The notes below the pieces were generated by a model, which saw only the letters and a program-made list of their open reading frames with translations, ran no database searches and was not told the DNA's origin. Below are positions 8,705-19,200 of a stretch of 64,000 nt of DNA, one piece after another; the stretch's first letter is position 1; each line of letters begins with the position of its first letter. The stretch is from Fulvivirga imtechensis AK7 (GTDB lineage: Bacteria > Bacteroidota > Bacteroidia > Cytophagales > Cyclobacteriaceae): NCBI RefSeq assembly GCF_000331535.1, contig NZ_AMZN01000001.1, positions 1 through 64,000 on the forward strand. Reading direction: 5' to 3'. The position numbers were made by a program, and so were the translations under genes.

Positions 8705-9316
8705 ATGAAAAAACTACCATTACTAATTGCTCTTTGTCTATTTGGTTTTATTATTGGATCTCATGCTCAGGTAAGCGCACGACTGGGAGTAAAAGCCGGC
8801 CCTAACTTTGCAAATGTAGATGCAAAAAGTTCTTTTGGGGAAAAATATAATTCTCGTACTGGCTTTCACGCTGGTGCTTTTGCCACTTTTAAATTTACCA
8901 AGTTGGCGGTTCAGCCAGAATTGATTTTTTCAAAACAGGGCTCAACCATAGATTTTAATGGAGAGGATCTGGATAGGAATTATTCCTATTTTAATATCCC
9001 TGTAATGCTAAAGTTGTATTTATTAGGAGGATTGAACCTGCAAGTCGGCCCGCAGTTCGGCTTTTTGGCCTCAGCCAAGGGTGATGTTTTAGACGGGCTT
9101 GGAAACAAATCAGAAGAAGACATCAAAGATGAACTAAAAGGCTCAGAGATCAGTCTCGGGCTGGGTGCCGGATGGGACCTGCCTTTTGGACTTACGGTAG
9201 ATGCACGTTATAACCTGGGTTTATCTGATATCAACGACAATGAGGCTTCACCTGAAGCAAAAAATCAGGTGTTTCAGGTTTCCATAGGTTACCGGCTTAT
9301 TCAGTTGGGAAAATAA
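8705..9316 (+). CDS. PorT-like beta-barrel outer-membrane protein
   Basis: A 203-residue exported protein (signal MKKLPLLIALCLFGFIIGSHA, then Q). It repeats the array's signature: RLGVKAGPNFANVDA, KLAVQPELIFSKQGS, NLQVGPQFGFLASAKGD, EEDIKDELKGSEISLGLGAGW and DARYNLGLSDINDNE. The acidic EEDIKDELKG segment is shared with 5129 (EEDVKDEMKG) and 8087 (SEDIKDSLKS), a conserved loop of these paralogues. A promoter must lie in the 17 bases after the upstream terminator or overlap it, or the gene is expressed by read-through. Confidence 0.88.
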   Translation: MKKLPLLIALCLFGFIIGSHAQVSARLGVKAGPNFANVDAKSSFGEKYNSRTGFHAGAFATFKFTKLAVQPELIFSKQGSTIDFNGEDLDRNYSYFNIPVMLKLYLLGGLNLQVGPQFGFLASAKGDVLDGLGNKSEEDIKDELKGSEISLGLGAGWDLPFGLTVDARYNLGLSDINDNEASPEAKNQVFQVSIGYRLIQLGK

Positions 9317-9351
9317 TCTCTGTCAGTAATTAAAAAAATCAAAACTAACAG

Positions 9352-9431
9352 TCCCCGGACCTGTTCCAGTACAGTTGTTCGGGAAGTGGAACGAGCGTAA
9401 CGCGGACATTGGCGTTTTCTTAGAGACACTA
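9352..9431. mobile_element. family-1 element fragment, copy B, joined to a palindrome fragment
   Basis: The right end (9378-9431 with CGGGAAG, AACGAG, GTAACGC, ACATTGGCG and TTTCTTAGAGACACTA) matches the right part of copy A, but the left end is missing. Immediately to its left, TCCCCGGACCTGTTCC at 9352-9367 matches the arm of the palindromic element at 24264-24760. The site therefore looks like a junction of two decayed elements. Confidence 0.65.
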
Positions 9432-9446
9432 AGTACATTTAATTCA

Positions 9447-9482
9447 AGAAGCCTTGTCATGCGACAAGGCTTCTCTTTCTTC
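9447..9482 (+). terminator. rho-independent terminator
   Basis: AGAAGCCTTGTC and GACAAGGCTTCT form a 12-bp perfect stem with a 4-base loop, followed by CTTTCTT. It separates the OMP array from the FGase operon. Confidence 0.75.
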
Positions 9483-9516
9483 ATAACATTGGTGCGGCAT
9501 TTGCAAAGTGTAATGT

Positions 9517-10302
9517 ATGGCAAGAATAAAAATACAACACGGCAAATCGCCCATAGTAGTATGTGCTATTCACAACGGCCATAATATCCGGCCGGAGGTG
9601 CTTCCTTACCTGAATTTATCTGAAGCCGAACGTTTGCGTGAGGAAGACCCTTATACCACCGAATGGCTCTATATATCGGATAATACCATAAAATTAACTG
9701 TCTCCAGATTTGAGCTGGACATCAACAGGCCCCGGGAAAAGGCTGTGTACCTCAAGCCGGAAGACGCCTGGGATCTTCAGGTGTGGAAACAAGATCTCCC
9801 GCAGCAAATTGTAGATAACTCTCTACAACTGTATGACGAATTCTATGATCAGATAGAAGCCTATTTTGATCAACTGTTTCACGAACACGAATGGCTGGTA
9901 ATATACGACCTGCATTCCTACAATTATCGCAGGGGAGGGGTAGATCAATATTCCAGTCCGGAGGGAAACCCTGAGATAAACCTGGGGACCCAAAATCTTA
10001 ACCGGTCGGTTTGGACTCCTGTTATTGACACAATGCTTCAATCCTTTCGGGAGTTCAATTTTGAAGGCCGACACCTCGATGTACGGGAAAATGTAAAATT
10101 TGGTGGTGGCTACTTCAGTAAGTGGCTTTATCAGAAATATGGCGACCGCATCTGTCCTGTGGCTTTGGAGTTTAAAAAGTTTTTCATGGATGAATGGACT
10201 GGCGAGCAGGATGACAGGAAGATCCAACATATCAGGGAGTTGCTGATCGCTTCTATTAATCCTGTAAAAGAAGCCGCCTCCAAAATAAAAGTGTCGGTAT
10301 AA
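9517..10302 (+). CDS. N-formylglutamate amidohydrolase-like enzyme
   Basis: A 261-residue cytosolic protein of the N-formylglutamate amidohydrolase (FGase) family, zinc hydrolases that cleave N-acyl amino acids. Motifs: HNGH (19-22), REEDP (41-45), SRFELDINRPR (63-73), DLHSY (131-135), GGYF (197-200) and E218. It opens a tight three-gene operon; the next start is one base after its stop. The name suggests HutG in histidine breakdown, and hutU and hutD are in the window, but its constant companions here are a DUF1704 peptidase and an ATP-grasp ligase. The true substrate is more likely an amide or small peptide of that system (inference). Confidence 0.85.
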   Translation: MARIKIQHGKSPIVVCAIHNGHNIRPEVLPYLNLSEAERLREEDPYTTEWLYISDNTIKLTVSRFELDINRPREKAVYLKPEDAWDLQVWKQDLPQQIVDNSLQLYDEFYDQIEAYFDQLFHEHEWLVIYDLHSYNYRRGGVDQYSSPEGNPEINLGTQNLNRSVWTPVIDTMLQSFREFNFEGRHLDVRENVKFGGGYFSKWLYQKYGDRICPVALEFKKFFMDEWTGEQDDRKIQHIRELLIASINPVKEAASKIKVSV

Positions 10303-10303
10303 T

Positions 10304-12145
10304 ATGATTGAACAATCTTTTATCCAATCCATCTGCAAGTCATTAAAAAGAGGTAAGAGCGTTAATCGTCTATTACCGGATGGTGGAAAAATAGTTATTG
10401 ATCAATTGCTGCCTTATATCTGTATTTACAGGTATCCTGCTGATCACCAGGATGTTTACCTGTCGGGTATTCTGCGTACGCAAGCGGCCTATATTCTGGT
10501 TAGTCAGGACCTGGATATCAGGGAGTTGGTTCGCTGTATAGCGTCAACGGTTTCCTCACGATTTAAGGCGATGATGATCATTGAAATGTGGCCGGGCAAG
10601 GGAGCTGATATCGAAGCATTTAAAGTGTTGTGCCCAAGTGAAAGAGCACCGGCTACAGCTAGGGCACTAAAGGAAGGCCTGGAAGAGGTAAAGCTGGACT
10701 ATCCACAGTTGTCAGTAGAGGTTATTGATACTAAGCACCGTCATCCCGATGGCTTACCAGAGTTGCTGTCTATTGATCAATCAAAAGAAGCGGGCAGCTT
10801 GATTATCGGTATTGAAGTGCCACCTATATATATCAGTGCTAATAAGGCATACTTTGCTCTCTTATACAGGAAATTGAGAACCCGGTTATCGAAGGTGCTG
10901 AAGCGCGCTGCGTTTGAATTTGTAAGGGTACAGACCGCCAACGAATTTACGCATTATCTCATGATGGGCAAGACCCGCCTGACGCAACTTGTACGGTCTG
11001 CGGATCAGAGAATAGCAGAGGTGAGTGAGCGAATGAATTTTCTTATGCGCGTGACACCTGTCAATGATGTTACAGCATGGGAAAAATTTAAGGAAAGCAA
11101 GTTTCAGAAAGTACCGTCATTTAAATACCGGCTAATTCCGCTAGATCCTGAGCTCGAAAAGAGGAAGCTTTATAGCATAGAACTGGAAAGGATAGAAGAT
11201 CCTACGCTTGCATTTCTTTTTAGGAGCAAAAGAAAGGAACTGGAGCTCCAGCTCTCCATGCTTGAGGCAAGGCAAAAGCAAAGTTTCAGGCACCTGAGTC
11301 AGAGTTTGTTCGGAGAGATACCTGAGAGCACTAAACGACTTGCAAAGGATATTCTCAGCAATATCTCGCTTGCAAATACCACTGGTGCGAAGAAAATGAA
11401 ATGCTATGAATTTGCAGAATTAGCAAAAAGGGAAATAGCTATATATCAGGAAAAATTTCCTGAAATAAAAATAGGAGTAGAGATCAGGCATGATGTTACT
11501 GGTCTGATGGTTTCCAAATCAATGCTGCTCGTGGGGGATACGCTTTCTATAAATCCGGCAAGGGCAGAGGCTTTGATCCAGCACGAAGTGGGGACACATA
11601 TATTGACCTATTGTAACGGTAAAAGACAGCCCATCCATCAAATGTATGCAGGTCTTGATAGCTATGACCAGCTTCAGGAAGGGCTGGCGGTATTGGCAGA
11701 ATACTTTACCGGAGGGCTTACAGCCGGCAGGTTGCGGTTGCTGGCTGCAAGGGTACTAGCTGCTGACCTTATGGTGAAAGATGCCGATTTTATTGAGACT
11801 TTCAGATATTTAAAGGATGAATTGGACTTTCCACCGGTAAGCTCTTTTGACATTACTGCAAGAATATTCCGCGGTGGCGGGTTCACCAAAGATGCAGTTT
11901 ACCTGCGTGGATTGGAACAGTTGCTGAAATTTCTTCATAAGGGGGGCAATATCGAGACGCTCTATCTGGGAAAGTTTGACCTCAAACATGTTAGCTTTAT
12001 TGAAGAACTGTTGCACAGAACTGTTCTTAAAAAACCAGTATTGCCTCCTTTTTTAAAGCAAAATATAGTTGAAAAAAAATTAGAAAAAATCCGCCAGGGT
12101 ATGTCACCGCTGGCGCTGTTGGAACCATTGCAACAACTAAATTGA
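10304..12145 (+). CDS. DUF1704 / QEGLA-motif metallopeptidase (MATCAP-like)
   Basis: A 613-residue protein of the family annotated flavohemoglobin-expression-modulating QEGLA protein (DUF1704). The catalytic motif HEVGTH is at 427-432 (His427, Glu428, His432) and QEGLA at 458-462 supplies the third-ligand Glu459. The same HExGTH plus QEGLA-type arrangement is found in eukaryotic MATCAP enzymes, which remove C-terminal tyrosine from tubulin, so a C-terminal carboxypeptidase role is plausible here. The N-terminal 200 residues contain an additional all-alpha/beta region with no motif I recognise. No signal peptide, so cytosolic. It sits between the FGase-like gene and the ATP-grasp gene. Confidence 0.85.
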   Translation: MIEQSFIQSICKSLKRGKSVNRLLPDGGKIVIDQLLPYICIYRYPADHQDVYLSGILRTQAAYILVSQDLDIRELVRCIASTVSSRFKAMMIIEMWPGKGADIEAFKVLCPSERAPATARALKEGLEEVKLDYPQLSVEVIDTKHRHPDGLPELLSIDQSKEAGSLIIGIEVPPIYISANKAYFALLYRKLRTRLSKVLKRAAFEFVRVQTANEFTHYLMMGKTRLTQLVRSADQRIAEVSERMNFLMRVTPVNDVTAWEKFKESKFQKVPSFKYRLIPLDPELEKRKLYSIELERIEDPTLAFLFRSKRKELELQLSMLEARQKQSFRHLSQSLFGEIPESTKRLAKDILSNISLANTTGAKKMKCYEFAELAKREIAIYQEKFPEIKIGVEIRHDVTGLMVSKSMLLVGDTLSINPARAEALIQHEVGTHILTYCNGKRQPIHQMYAGLDSYDQLQEGLAVLAEYFTGGLTAGRLRLLAARVLAADLMVKDADFIETFRYLKDELDFPPVSSFDITARIFRGGGFTKDAVYLRGLEQLLKFLHKGGNIETLYLGKFDLKHVSFIEELLHRTVLKKPVLPPFLKQNIVEKKLEKIRQGMSPLALLEPLQQLN

Positions 12146-12147
12146 AA

Positions 12148-13188
12148 ATGAAAATAGCATTTATAATCAACGATATAAAAACCGAAAAAAAAGGGTACAC
12201 TACAGTAGATCTGGCTCTTACCGCCCATAGAATGGGGCATGAGATATATGTGATAGGGGCCGGAGAGCTGGCTTATGCTTCTGATGGCTTTATGACCGCA
12301 CGAGCCTACATAGTACAGGAAACAAAGTACAAGTCTGCCGAGAATTTTTTGAAGGCTCTTCAGAAGTCCGACCCGGTAACGATCAACGCTAAGGATCTGG
12401 ATGTCTTGTTTATCAGGAATGATCCCTCCGATGATATGAATGACCGCACCTGGGCGCAGAATTCACCGTATGTTTTTGGGCAGATCGCTATGCGAAACGG
12501 TGTATTGGTGCTGAACCATCCCGTAACGCTGCCCAATTCCATTAATAAGATGTATTTTCAGCACTTCCCAGAGATTATACGTCCAAAAACTATTATCACC
12601 CGGGATGTTCGGGAGATAGAGGATTTTTTTAAAGAGCAGAAAAGCAGGATGATCCTGAAACCACTTCAGGGCTCAGGAGGGAAAAATGTGTTTTTGATAG
12701 AAGAAAAAACAAAGAAAAACCTGAAGCAGATAATAGAAGCCATAAGCCGGGATGGTTATATCATTGCCCAGGAGTATCTGCCTAAGGCAGTTGATGGCGA
12801 CACTCGTATGTTTTTAATGAATGGTGAGCCACTAGTGGTGAATGGCAAGTATGCGGCTATCAGGCGTGTTAATAATAATGGAGATATCCGGAGCAACATA
12901 CATGCTGGCGGGCATCCGGAAAAAGCAAAAGTAGATGATGATATGCTCAGGCTGGCCGATGCCCTTCGACCGAAACTGATCCAGGATGGAATGTTCCTGA
13001 TCGGTATCGACATAGTAGGGGATAAGCTAATGGAAGTAAATGTTTTCAGCCCGGGCACATTAAATATTATGTCAAAAACATATGGAGTGGACTTTAGTAA
13101 GGCGGTTATCCAATCCATAGAACGCAAGATCAGGTACAAGGAAATATACGGACCGGATGTGAATAATGCTACATTAGCAGTCCTGTAG
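12148..13188 (+). CDS. ATP-grasp ligase (glutathione synthetase / RimK-like)
   Basis: A 346-residue ATP-grasp enzyme. These form amide bonds between a carboxylate, activated as acyl phosphate, and an amine. RMILKPLQGSGGKNVFLIEE is the ATP-binding lid, AQEYLPKAVDGDTRMFLMNGEP the central strand, and GIDIVGDKLMEVNVFSPG the Mg2+-binding end with Asp and Glu-x-Asn. The N-terminal domain (MKIAFIINDI) resembles prokaryotic glutathione synthetase GshB, but no gshA-type partner is nearby. I used the ATG three bases after the upstream stop; a TTG two codons earlier overlaps it. It is the last gene of the FGase-DUF1704 operon, so a non-glutathione product should be considered. Confidence 0.85.
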   Translation: MKIAFIINDIKTEKKGYTTVDLALTAHRMGHEIYVIGAGELAYASDGFMTARAYIVQETKYKSAENFLKALQKSDPVTINAKDLDVLFIRNDPSDDMNDRTWAQNSPYVFGQIAMRNGVLVLNHPVTLPNSINKMYFQHFPEIIRPKTIITRDVREIEDFFKEQKSRMILKPLQGSGGKNVFLIEEKTKKNLKQIIEAISRDGYIIAQEYLPKAVDGDTRMFLMNGEPLVVNGKYAAIRRVNNNGDIRSNIHAGGHPEKAKVDDDMLRLADALRPKLIQDGMFLIGIDIVGDKLMEVNVFSPGTLNIMSKTYGVDFSKAVIQSIERKIRYKEIYGPDVNNATLAVL

Positions 13189-13527
13189 AGGGCTCGGTGG
13201 CCGTAGTCTAAATTCAGGTTCTTCCGACTTCGGTCTTCGGACTTCCCCGCCACTGTCCTCCGCTGGCGGAGGTGTCCGAAGGACGGAGGTGGTAGAGCGT
13301 GGAGCCGAACGGCAGGCGCTAAGAGTCAATTCACTTTTGCATCTATTTTCGGGAGGAGCATGAGCACGTGTATTAAAAACATTGCGGTTTGGGATTAGTG
13401 ATGACTGCTTACTATTCAGGTTCTTCGGACTTTCCATAGTTATTCATCGGATGAGACATGCTTTGAGAAGACACTCATCGGATGAGTTCGCACACCTTGC
13501 TTCGGACTTCGGTCTTCCGACTTCATC
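13189..13527. repeat. gene-free interval with palindromic repeat family 3
   Basis: This 339-bp convergent intergenic interval has no credible gene. At 13251-13306 it holds a 56-bp block (starting CACTGTCCTCC, ending CGTGGAGCC) identical to the reverse complement of 43330-43385. The block is itself hairpin-rich (CCTCCGC/GCGGAGG; GTCCGAAGGAC). Around it are short shuffled motifs such as TTCGGACTTCGGTCTTCCGACTTC at both ends and two copies of CATCGGATGAG at 13446-13485. Confidence 0.8.
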
Positions 13528-14811
13528 CTAAACCACATGTATCAAATAGTAGTTCTTCTTACCTTTTTGCGCCAGCAGGTATTTCCCCTGCAGCAGTTCA
13601 AAATCAACCGCCTGCTTAGGGTCGCTTACTTTGGTTTTGTTGATGCTTACACCACCACCCTGTATCATCTTACGCGCCTCACCTTTTGAGGAGAAAATGA
13701 TACCGTTTGATGCGTCTGAAAGCAGTTCCGTAATATCTGAAGTTGTGCCTAATGTATCCTTGCTGATCTCTGTTTGTGGTACACCTTCAAATACTGACAA
13801 TAGCGTTTGCTCATCAAGAGATGCCAGGTCTTCTGTGGTAGACTTTCCAAACAAGATCTGGGAAGCCTTTACGGCCATATCAAAATCCGCTTCTGAATGA
13901 ACTCTTATGGTGATGTCCTTCGCCAGAGCGTGTTGCAGCTTCCTTTCATGAGGTGCTTCGGCATGTTCTTTTTCAAGCGCTTCGATCTCTTCTTTGCTCA
14001 ATAGCGTAAATATTCTGATGAAGTTGGAAGCATCTTCATCGGAAGCATTTAGCCAGTACTGGTAGAATTTATATGGGGATGTCCTTTCCCTGTCCAGCCA
14101 AACGTTACCTTCCTCAGTTTTGCCGAATTTGGTGCCGTCTGCCTTTTTTATCAATGGAGTTGTAATGGCAAATGCCTCTCCCTGGTCCTTACGTCTGATC
14201 AACTCTGTTCCCGTTACAATATTTCCCCACTGGTCTGATCCTCCTAGTTGTAGCCTGCAGTTTTTGTTTTTGTATAACCAATAGTAGTCATACCCCTGAA
14301 CGAGCTGGTAGCTAAATTCAGTGAATGACATACCGCTTTCGAGCCTGTTTTTAACGGAGTCTTTTGCCATCATATAATTAATCGTAATATGCTTACCAAC
14401 ATCCCGGATAAAATCCAGGAATTTAAAATCTTTGAACCAGTCGTAGTTGTTAACCACTTCTGCCGAATTATCACCGCTATTGAAGTCGAGGAATTTCTCC
14501 AGTTGTTTTTTTACACATGCCAGATTGTGGTTGAGTGTCTCTTCAGAAAGCAGGTTCCGTTCTGCTGATTTTCCTGAGGGGTCGCCTACCATTCCGGTGG
14601 CTCCACCTACCAGGGCAAATGGCTTATGACCGGCTTTTTGAAAGTGTACCAGGGTCATGATCTGAACCAGGTTACCGATATGCAGCGAATCAGCAGTAGG
14701 GTCAAAGCCTATATAGCCGGCAGTCATCTCTTTGTTCAGTTGCTCTTCAGTGCCCGGCATAATGTCGTGAATCATGCCCCTCCATCTCAATTCAGCTACA
14801 AAATCTGTCAT
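13528..14811 (-). CDS. tyrS: tyrosyl-tRNA synthetase
   Basis: A 427-residue class I aminoacyl-tRNA synthetase that charges tRNA-Tyr. The signature HIGN is at 44-47 and the KMSKS-equivalent KFGKT at 228-232. [14 protein letters not shown] (188-201) is the tyrosine-pocket segment of bacterial TyrRS. The C-terminal 90 residues, with [19 protein letters not shown], form the S4-like RNA-binding domain. Length equals the TyrRS standard. It is monocistronic and convergent with the ATP-grasp operon across the repeat interval. Confidence 0.97.
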   Translation of the reverse strand: MTDFVAELRWRGMIHDIMPGTEEQLNKEMTAGYIGFDPTADSLHIGNLVQIMTLVHFQKAGHKPFALVGGATGMVGDPSGKSAERNLLSEETLNHNLACVKKQLEKFLDFNSGDNSAEVVNNYDWFKDFKFLDFIRDVGKHITINYMMAKDSVKNRLESGMSFTEFSYQLVQGYDYYWLYKNKNCRLQLGGSDQWGNIVTGTELIRRKDQGEAFAITTPLIKKADGTKFGKTEEGNVWLDRERTSPYKFYQYWLNASDEDASNFIRIFTLLSKEEIEALEKEHAEAPHERKLQHALAKDITIRVHSEADFDMAVKASQILFGKSTTEDLASLDEQTLLSVFEGVPQTEISKDTLGTTSDITELLSDASNGIIFSSKGEARKMIQGGGVSINKTKVSDPKQAVDFELLQGKYLLAQKGKKNYYLIHVV

Positions 14812-15076
14812 TTTTTTTAAAATTTATTAGCATTGTAAATAGGGTGCAAATATAGAAAAACGAATGAACCATTCTCGAAATTTAAATATCAATATTGACA
14901 GGGTTACTTACTGGAGTCAAATTAAATAACATGTTATTGGGATGTAATTGACAGACGTTTAACACCAATTTTTTCCGTTTGAGTAATAAATGACAACCGA
15001 TCGGATATTTTTGTCGCTATAAATGTAACCTATTCACCGCAAATCAGTCAATAACAGAAGGATTATCTAAGTAACT

Positions 15077-16255
15077 ATGAATATAAGACAAATTGTAATT
15101 GTAGGAGTCGGTATAGTAGTTTTGGTCGGTTCCTTTGTGCTAAGTGGGATACTGGGGAGTATGAAAGAACCACCTCAGGTAAAGGCTCCTGTTGAAATAA
15201 AAAAATATGTGAAGACTAAGCCGGTTGACTATGACCCGATAGCTACAGAGGTCACTGCTTTTGGCAGAGTAAGAACTGCAGAATCTTTGGACATGATAGC
15301 CGAGGTGTCGGGAAGGATGTTCGAAGGTGCCGTTACTTTAAAGGAGGGACAGCGATTTACTAAAGGTACACTATTGTACAGAATAGATGACACCGAAGCT
15401 AAATTCAATTTACAATCACAAAAGAGCACTTTCCTGAAGGATCTCGCAGCTATTTTACCCGATATGAAAATTGATTTTAATGATAATTATTCGGTATGGG
15501 AAAGCTATTTCGGATCTGTGCGTATGGATGAACCTCTGCCGGAGCTTCCCGAATATAAAAGTAACAAAGAAAAGACTTTTCTGGCTACAAAGAATATTTT
15601 CAGTAGCTACTATAGCATAAAAAGTCAGGAGGCGAATCTTAGAAAATTCAGGTTTTATGCCCCATTCAACGGAACAATTTCAGTAGTAAACCTGCAATCC
15701 GGATCATATGTAAATCCCGGTAGTAATATCGGTAAGCTACTACGGTCCGATAAACTGGAGATCAAGGTAGATGTCGCTACTTCGGATATTGACTGGATAG
15801 AGCTTGGCTCGCCCGCTACCGTAGTTTCTGAAAATGGTGATGAATGGACAGGGAGGGTAACCCGGATAGGAGAGTTCGTAAACCAGCAAACACAATCTAT
15901 TGATGTTTTTGTGGCCATTCAGCCCGGAAATCGCAGGATCTATGATGGTGAATACCTAAAAGCACGAATACCTGGCAAAACTGTAGATAATGGAATGATC
16001 ATACCACGTAATGCTATTTTTAATGGGAATGAGGTATTTGTTTTACAAGACAGCACACTGAAAGTAAGGCAGATCCAGGTACATAAACTGAATCCTGAGA
16101 CTGTGATATTCTCAGGCTTACAGGAGCAGGAGAATGTGGTTGTGGAGCCGTTGATCAACGCACACAATAATATGAGGGCCTTTAAGCTGGAACAAAAGGA
16201 AAAGGAAATAGATCTCGAAAAAAAAGAGAGCTCGAACACTCTGGTAAAAAACTAA
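15077..16255 (+). CDS. RND efflux periplasmic adaptor (membrane fusion protein)
   Basis: A 392-residue HlyD/AcrA-type adaptor with one N-terminal membrane segment (about residues 5-27). The lipoyl half-motifs flank a short hairpin region: AEVSGRMFEGAVTLKEGQRFTKGTLLYRID and FRFYAPFNGTISVVNLQSGSYVNPGS. Beta-barrel and membrane-proximal domains follow, and the tail is charged. It would bridge the inner-membrane pump (16262) and the TolC-type channel (20166). Spacing to the pump gene is 6 bases. The exported substrate cannot be told. Confidence 0.92.
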   Translation: MNIRQIVIVGVGIVVLVGSFVLSGILGSMKEPPQVKAPVEIKKYVKTKPVDYDPIATEVTAFGRVRTAESLDMIAEVSGRMFEGAVTLKEGQRFTKGTLLYRIDDTEAKFNLQSQKSTFLKDLAAILPDMKIDFNDNYSVWESYFGSVRMDEPLPELPEYKSNKEKTFLATKNIFSSYYSIKSQEANLRKFRFYAPFNGTISVVNLQSGSYVNPGSNIGKLLRSDKLEIKVDVATSDIDWIELGSPATVVSENGDEWTGRVTRIGEFVNQQTQSIDVFVAIQPGNRRIYDGEYLKARIPGKTVDNGMIIPRNAIFNGNEVFVLQDSTLKVRQIQVHKLNPETVIFSGLQEQENVVVEPLINAHNNMRAFKLEQKEKEIDLEKKESSNTLVKN

Positions 16256-16261
16256 TCAATC

Positions 16262-19200
16262 ATGATGAAGTCGGTTAAAGGCTTAATTGAATATTTTGTT
16301 AAATATCCAATACTGGCCAACGTAATTATTGCACTCACACTCCTGGCAGGAGTAGTAAGCTTGCTCCATACTAAAAAGTCATTCTTCCCGACCCAAAAGG
16401 ATAAAAATATTATCATTCAGGTGGCTTACCCGGGAGCTTCCCCGGAAGAAATGGAAGAAGGAGTGACATTAAAAGTAGAAGAAGCCTTAACCAGTATTGC
16501 CGGTATTGATGAAATTATATCCACGTCTTCCGAGAATTCAGCCAATATCACCGTAGTTACTCTTGAGAGCTATGCTATTGATGAAGTATATACGGATATA
16601 AAGAATGCAGTGGATGGTATCAGCTCCTTTCCGGTCAATGCTGAAAAACCCATCATCTACAAACAGCGTCAACAGTCGGTAGCACAGTGGCTGGGACTCA
16701 CAGGTGATGTCGACCTGAGGGTTTTGGAACGGTATGCCAAAGATATAAAAGACGACCTGTTGGCCTCTGGTGTTATCTCTCAGGTCAATATCAATGGATT
16801 GCCACCCAGGGAGATCTCTATTGAGGTATCTGAGCAGGATCTTGCGCGATATGGCATCACTTTCGATGAGGTGGCCAATGCGGTAAGGCAAAATAACCAG
16901 GATATTTCCGCAGGCTCCATTAAGGCGGAAACGGAGGAAATCCTCATTCGCTCAAATGCAAAAGAGACGGATGCGGCTATTATCGGAGAAATAACTGTAC
17001 GGTCCAACGCTGATGGAAGCAAACTTTTGCTCAAAGATATCGCTACAATTAAGGAGCAGTATGCTGAGCAACCGCAGAAGGCGCTGCTCAATGGAAAACG
17101 TGCTGTATTCATACAAGTGAATAAACTGGAAGACGAAGATCTTCAGGAAATATCAGCATTTGTAACACCCTATGTTGAGGAGTTTAACAGTACCCATAAT
17201 GGTGTGAAGCTGGAGTTAACGTGGGATTTTATGACCATGTTGAACCAGCGCCTTGAATTGCTTACCAGTAATGGATTGATCGGCCTGTTCCTTGTACTTA
17301 TTGCACTAGGTACTTTTTTGAGTCTCAGGTTGTCGTTTTGGGTAGCCTGGGGTATTCCTTCCTCTTTTCTGGGCATGTTTGTGCTGGGCAGTTTTGTGGG
17401 CCTTACTATCAACATGATCTCCCTTTTCGGTATGATACTCGTCATCGGGATACTCGTTGATGATGGAATTGTGATTGCGGAGAATATTTATTCTCATTTC
17501 GAAAAAACAAAGAACCCTATAAAAGCGGCCATACAAGGTACTTTGGAGGTGGTGCCGGCAGTATTTACTTCCGTAACCACTACCATTGTGGCTTTTCTGC
17601 CATTGCTGTTCCTTACAGGTGGGTTTGAATTCCTCAGAGACATGGCCTTCGTGGTGATTTTTAGCCTTGCATTTTCGCTCTTGGAGGCATTCTTTGTGCT
17701 GCCTGCTCACCTGGCCAGCAAAACGGTACTGAGTGTAAAAAAAGAAGATACCCGTAGCCATAAGATCAGGGGCTATATCAATCGAGGTATTGATTTTATG
17801 CGCTATAGCCTCTACGGCAATATGTTGAAATATACCATTAAATATAGGGCCGTGTCAATATGTTTCCTTATAGGGTTGTTTCCAATAATAATGGGGCTGT
17901 TCCAGGGTGGATTCATTAAGTCTACATTTTTCCCCCAGATCCCGTTTACAAGCTTCAATATCAATATTGCTTTTAAACCCGGTGAGCGGGAATCCAAGGT
18001 CGAAGCTTACCTGGAACGGTTTGACAATGCAGTTTGGGAAGTAAACAGTGACTTGAAAGAGGAACTTGATATAGAGGAGGATATTGTGAATTACACTTTT
18101 GGATCTGTGGGAAATACTGGTGATGGCTCCGAGTCAGGCTCACATGCAGGCAACATTAATGTGTTCCATAAAGAACTGGACGATTACGGTATCAATAGCT
18201 TCGATCTGATCAGGAAAATAGAAGAGAAGATAGGACCTGTGCCAGAGGCGGAAAAATTCAACATCGGTGGGGGCAACAGGTGGGGTAAGCCCATTTCTGT
18301 TAGGCTACTGGGCAAAAACTATGAGGAGCTGCAGCAGGCAAAGGATTTCCTAAAAGCAGAGCTGGTGAAGATTACCGACCTTAAAGATGTAGAAGATAAT
18401 GTGGCTATCGGTCGCAGAGAAATGCTTTTCGATCTTACCCCTGAAGCGTACTTCTTAGGCCTTACGCATAATGACATCACCAAGCAGATCCGCCAGGGCT
18501 TTTTCGGCGAAGAGGTGCAGAGACTACAAAAAGGAGATGATGAAGTAAGGGTATGGGTAAGATATCCGGGATCAGGCAGATTGAATGTAGGCCAGCTTGA
18601 GGATATGAAGGTTAAAACCCAGCAGGGAGAACAATTCCCGTTGACACAGGTTTCAAACTATACTGTTGAGCGTGGTATTTCAGGTATAAGACATTATAAT
18701 ACCAATCGCGCTGTTACTGTTGAAGCGGATATGGTCGATCCCTTTGGAGAAGTACCACCGATATTAAATAAAGTGCAGACAGAAATTGTTCCTCAGCTAC
18801 AGACCCAATACCCCACGGTAAAGGTTGACTACGGTGGGCAGGCTAAGGAAAGCGCCCGGGCAGGACAGGAAATAGGCTTGTTTTTCGGAGGAGCATTCTT
18901 GCTGATTTTCTTCATCATTATGATTACCTTCAGGTCCTTCTACCAGGCGGTTATGATCTTGGCCATGATCCCGCTAGGATGGATAGGAGCGGCTATAGGC
19001 CATGGGCTGGAAGGACACCCCGTGTCATTACTGAGCGCATGGGGAATGATCGCTTTGTCCGGTGTAATTATTAACGATGCCGTGGTATTCCTTGCAAAAT
19101 ACAACTCACTGGTGAAAGATGATGGACAATCGGTTTCAGAAGCTGCTTACAATGCTGGTATAGCTAGGTTCAGGGCTATTATGCTTACTTCCATCACAAC

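Noticed and set aside
9375-9584. Open frame of 69 codons over the family-1 fragment
   Set aside because: It lies across repeat DNA and a terminator hairpin and overlaps the start of the FGase gene in another frame. Similar frames appear in copies A and D only because the DNA is repeated.
9517-10302. Naming the FGase-like gene hutG as part of histidine degradation
   Set aside because: Its one-base spacing to DUF1704 and its ATP-grasp partner place it in a different operon; hutU is 4.5 kb away behind the OMP array and terminators.
12148-13188. Calling the ATP-grasp gene gshB (glutathione synthetase)
   Set aside because: No gamma-glutamylcysteine ligase is near, the bacterium encodes a bacillithiol enzyme (bshB1), and the operon context points to another product. 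Only the fold is supported.
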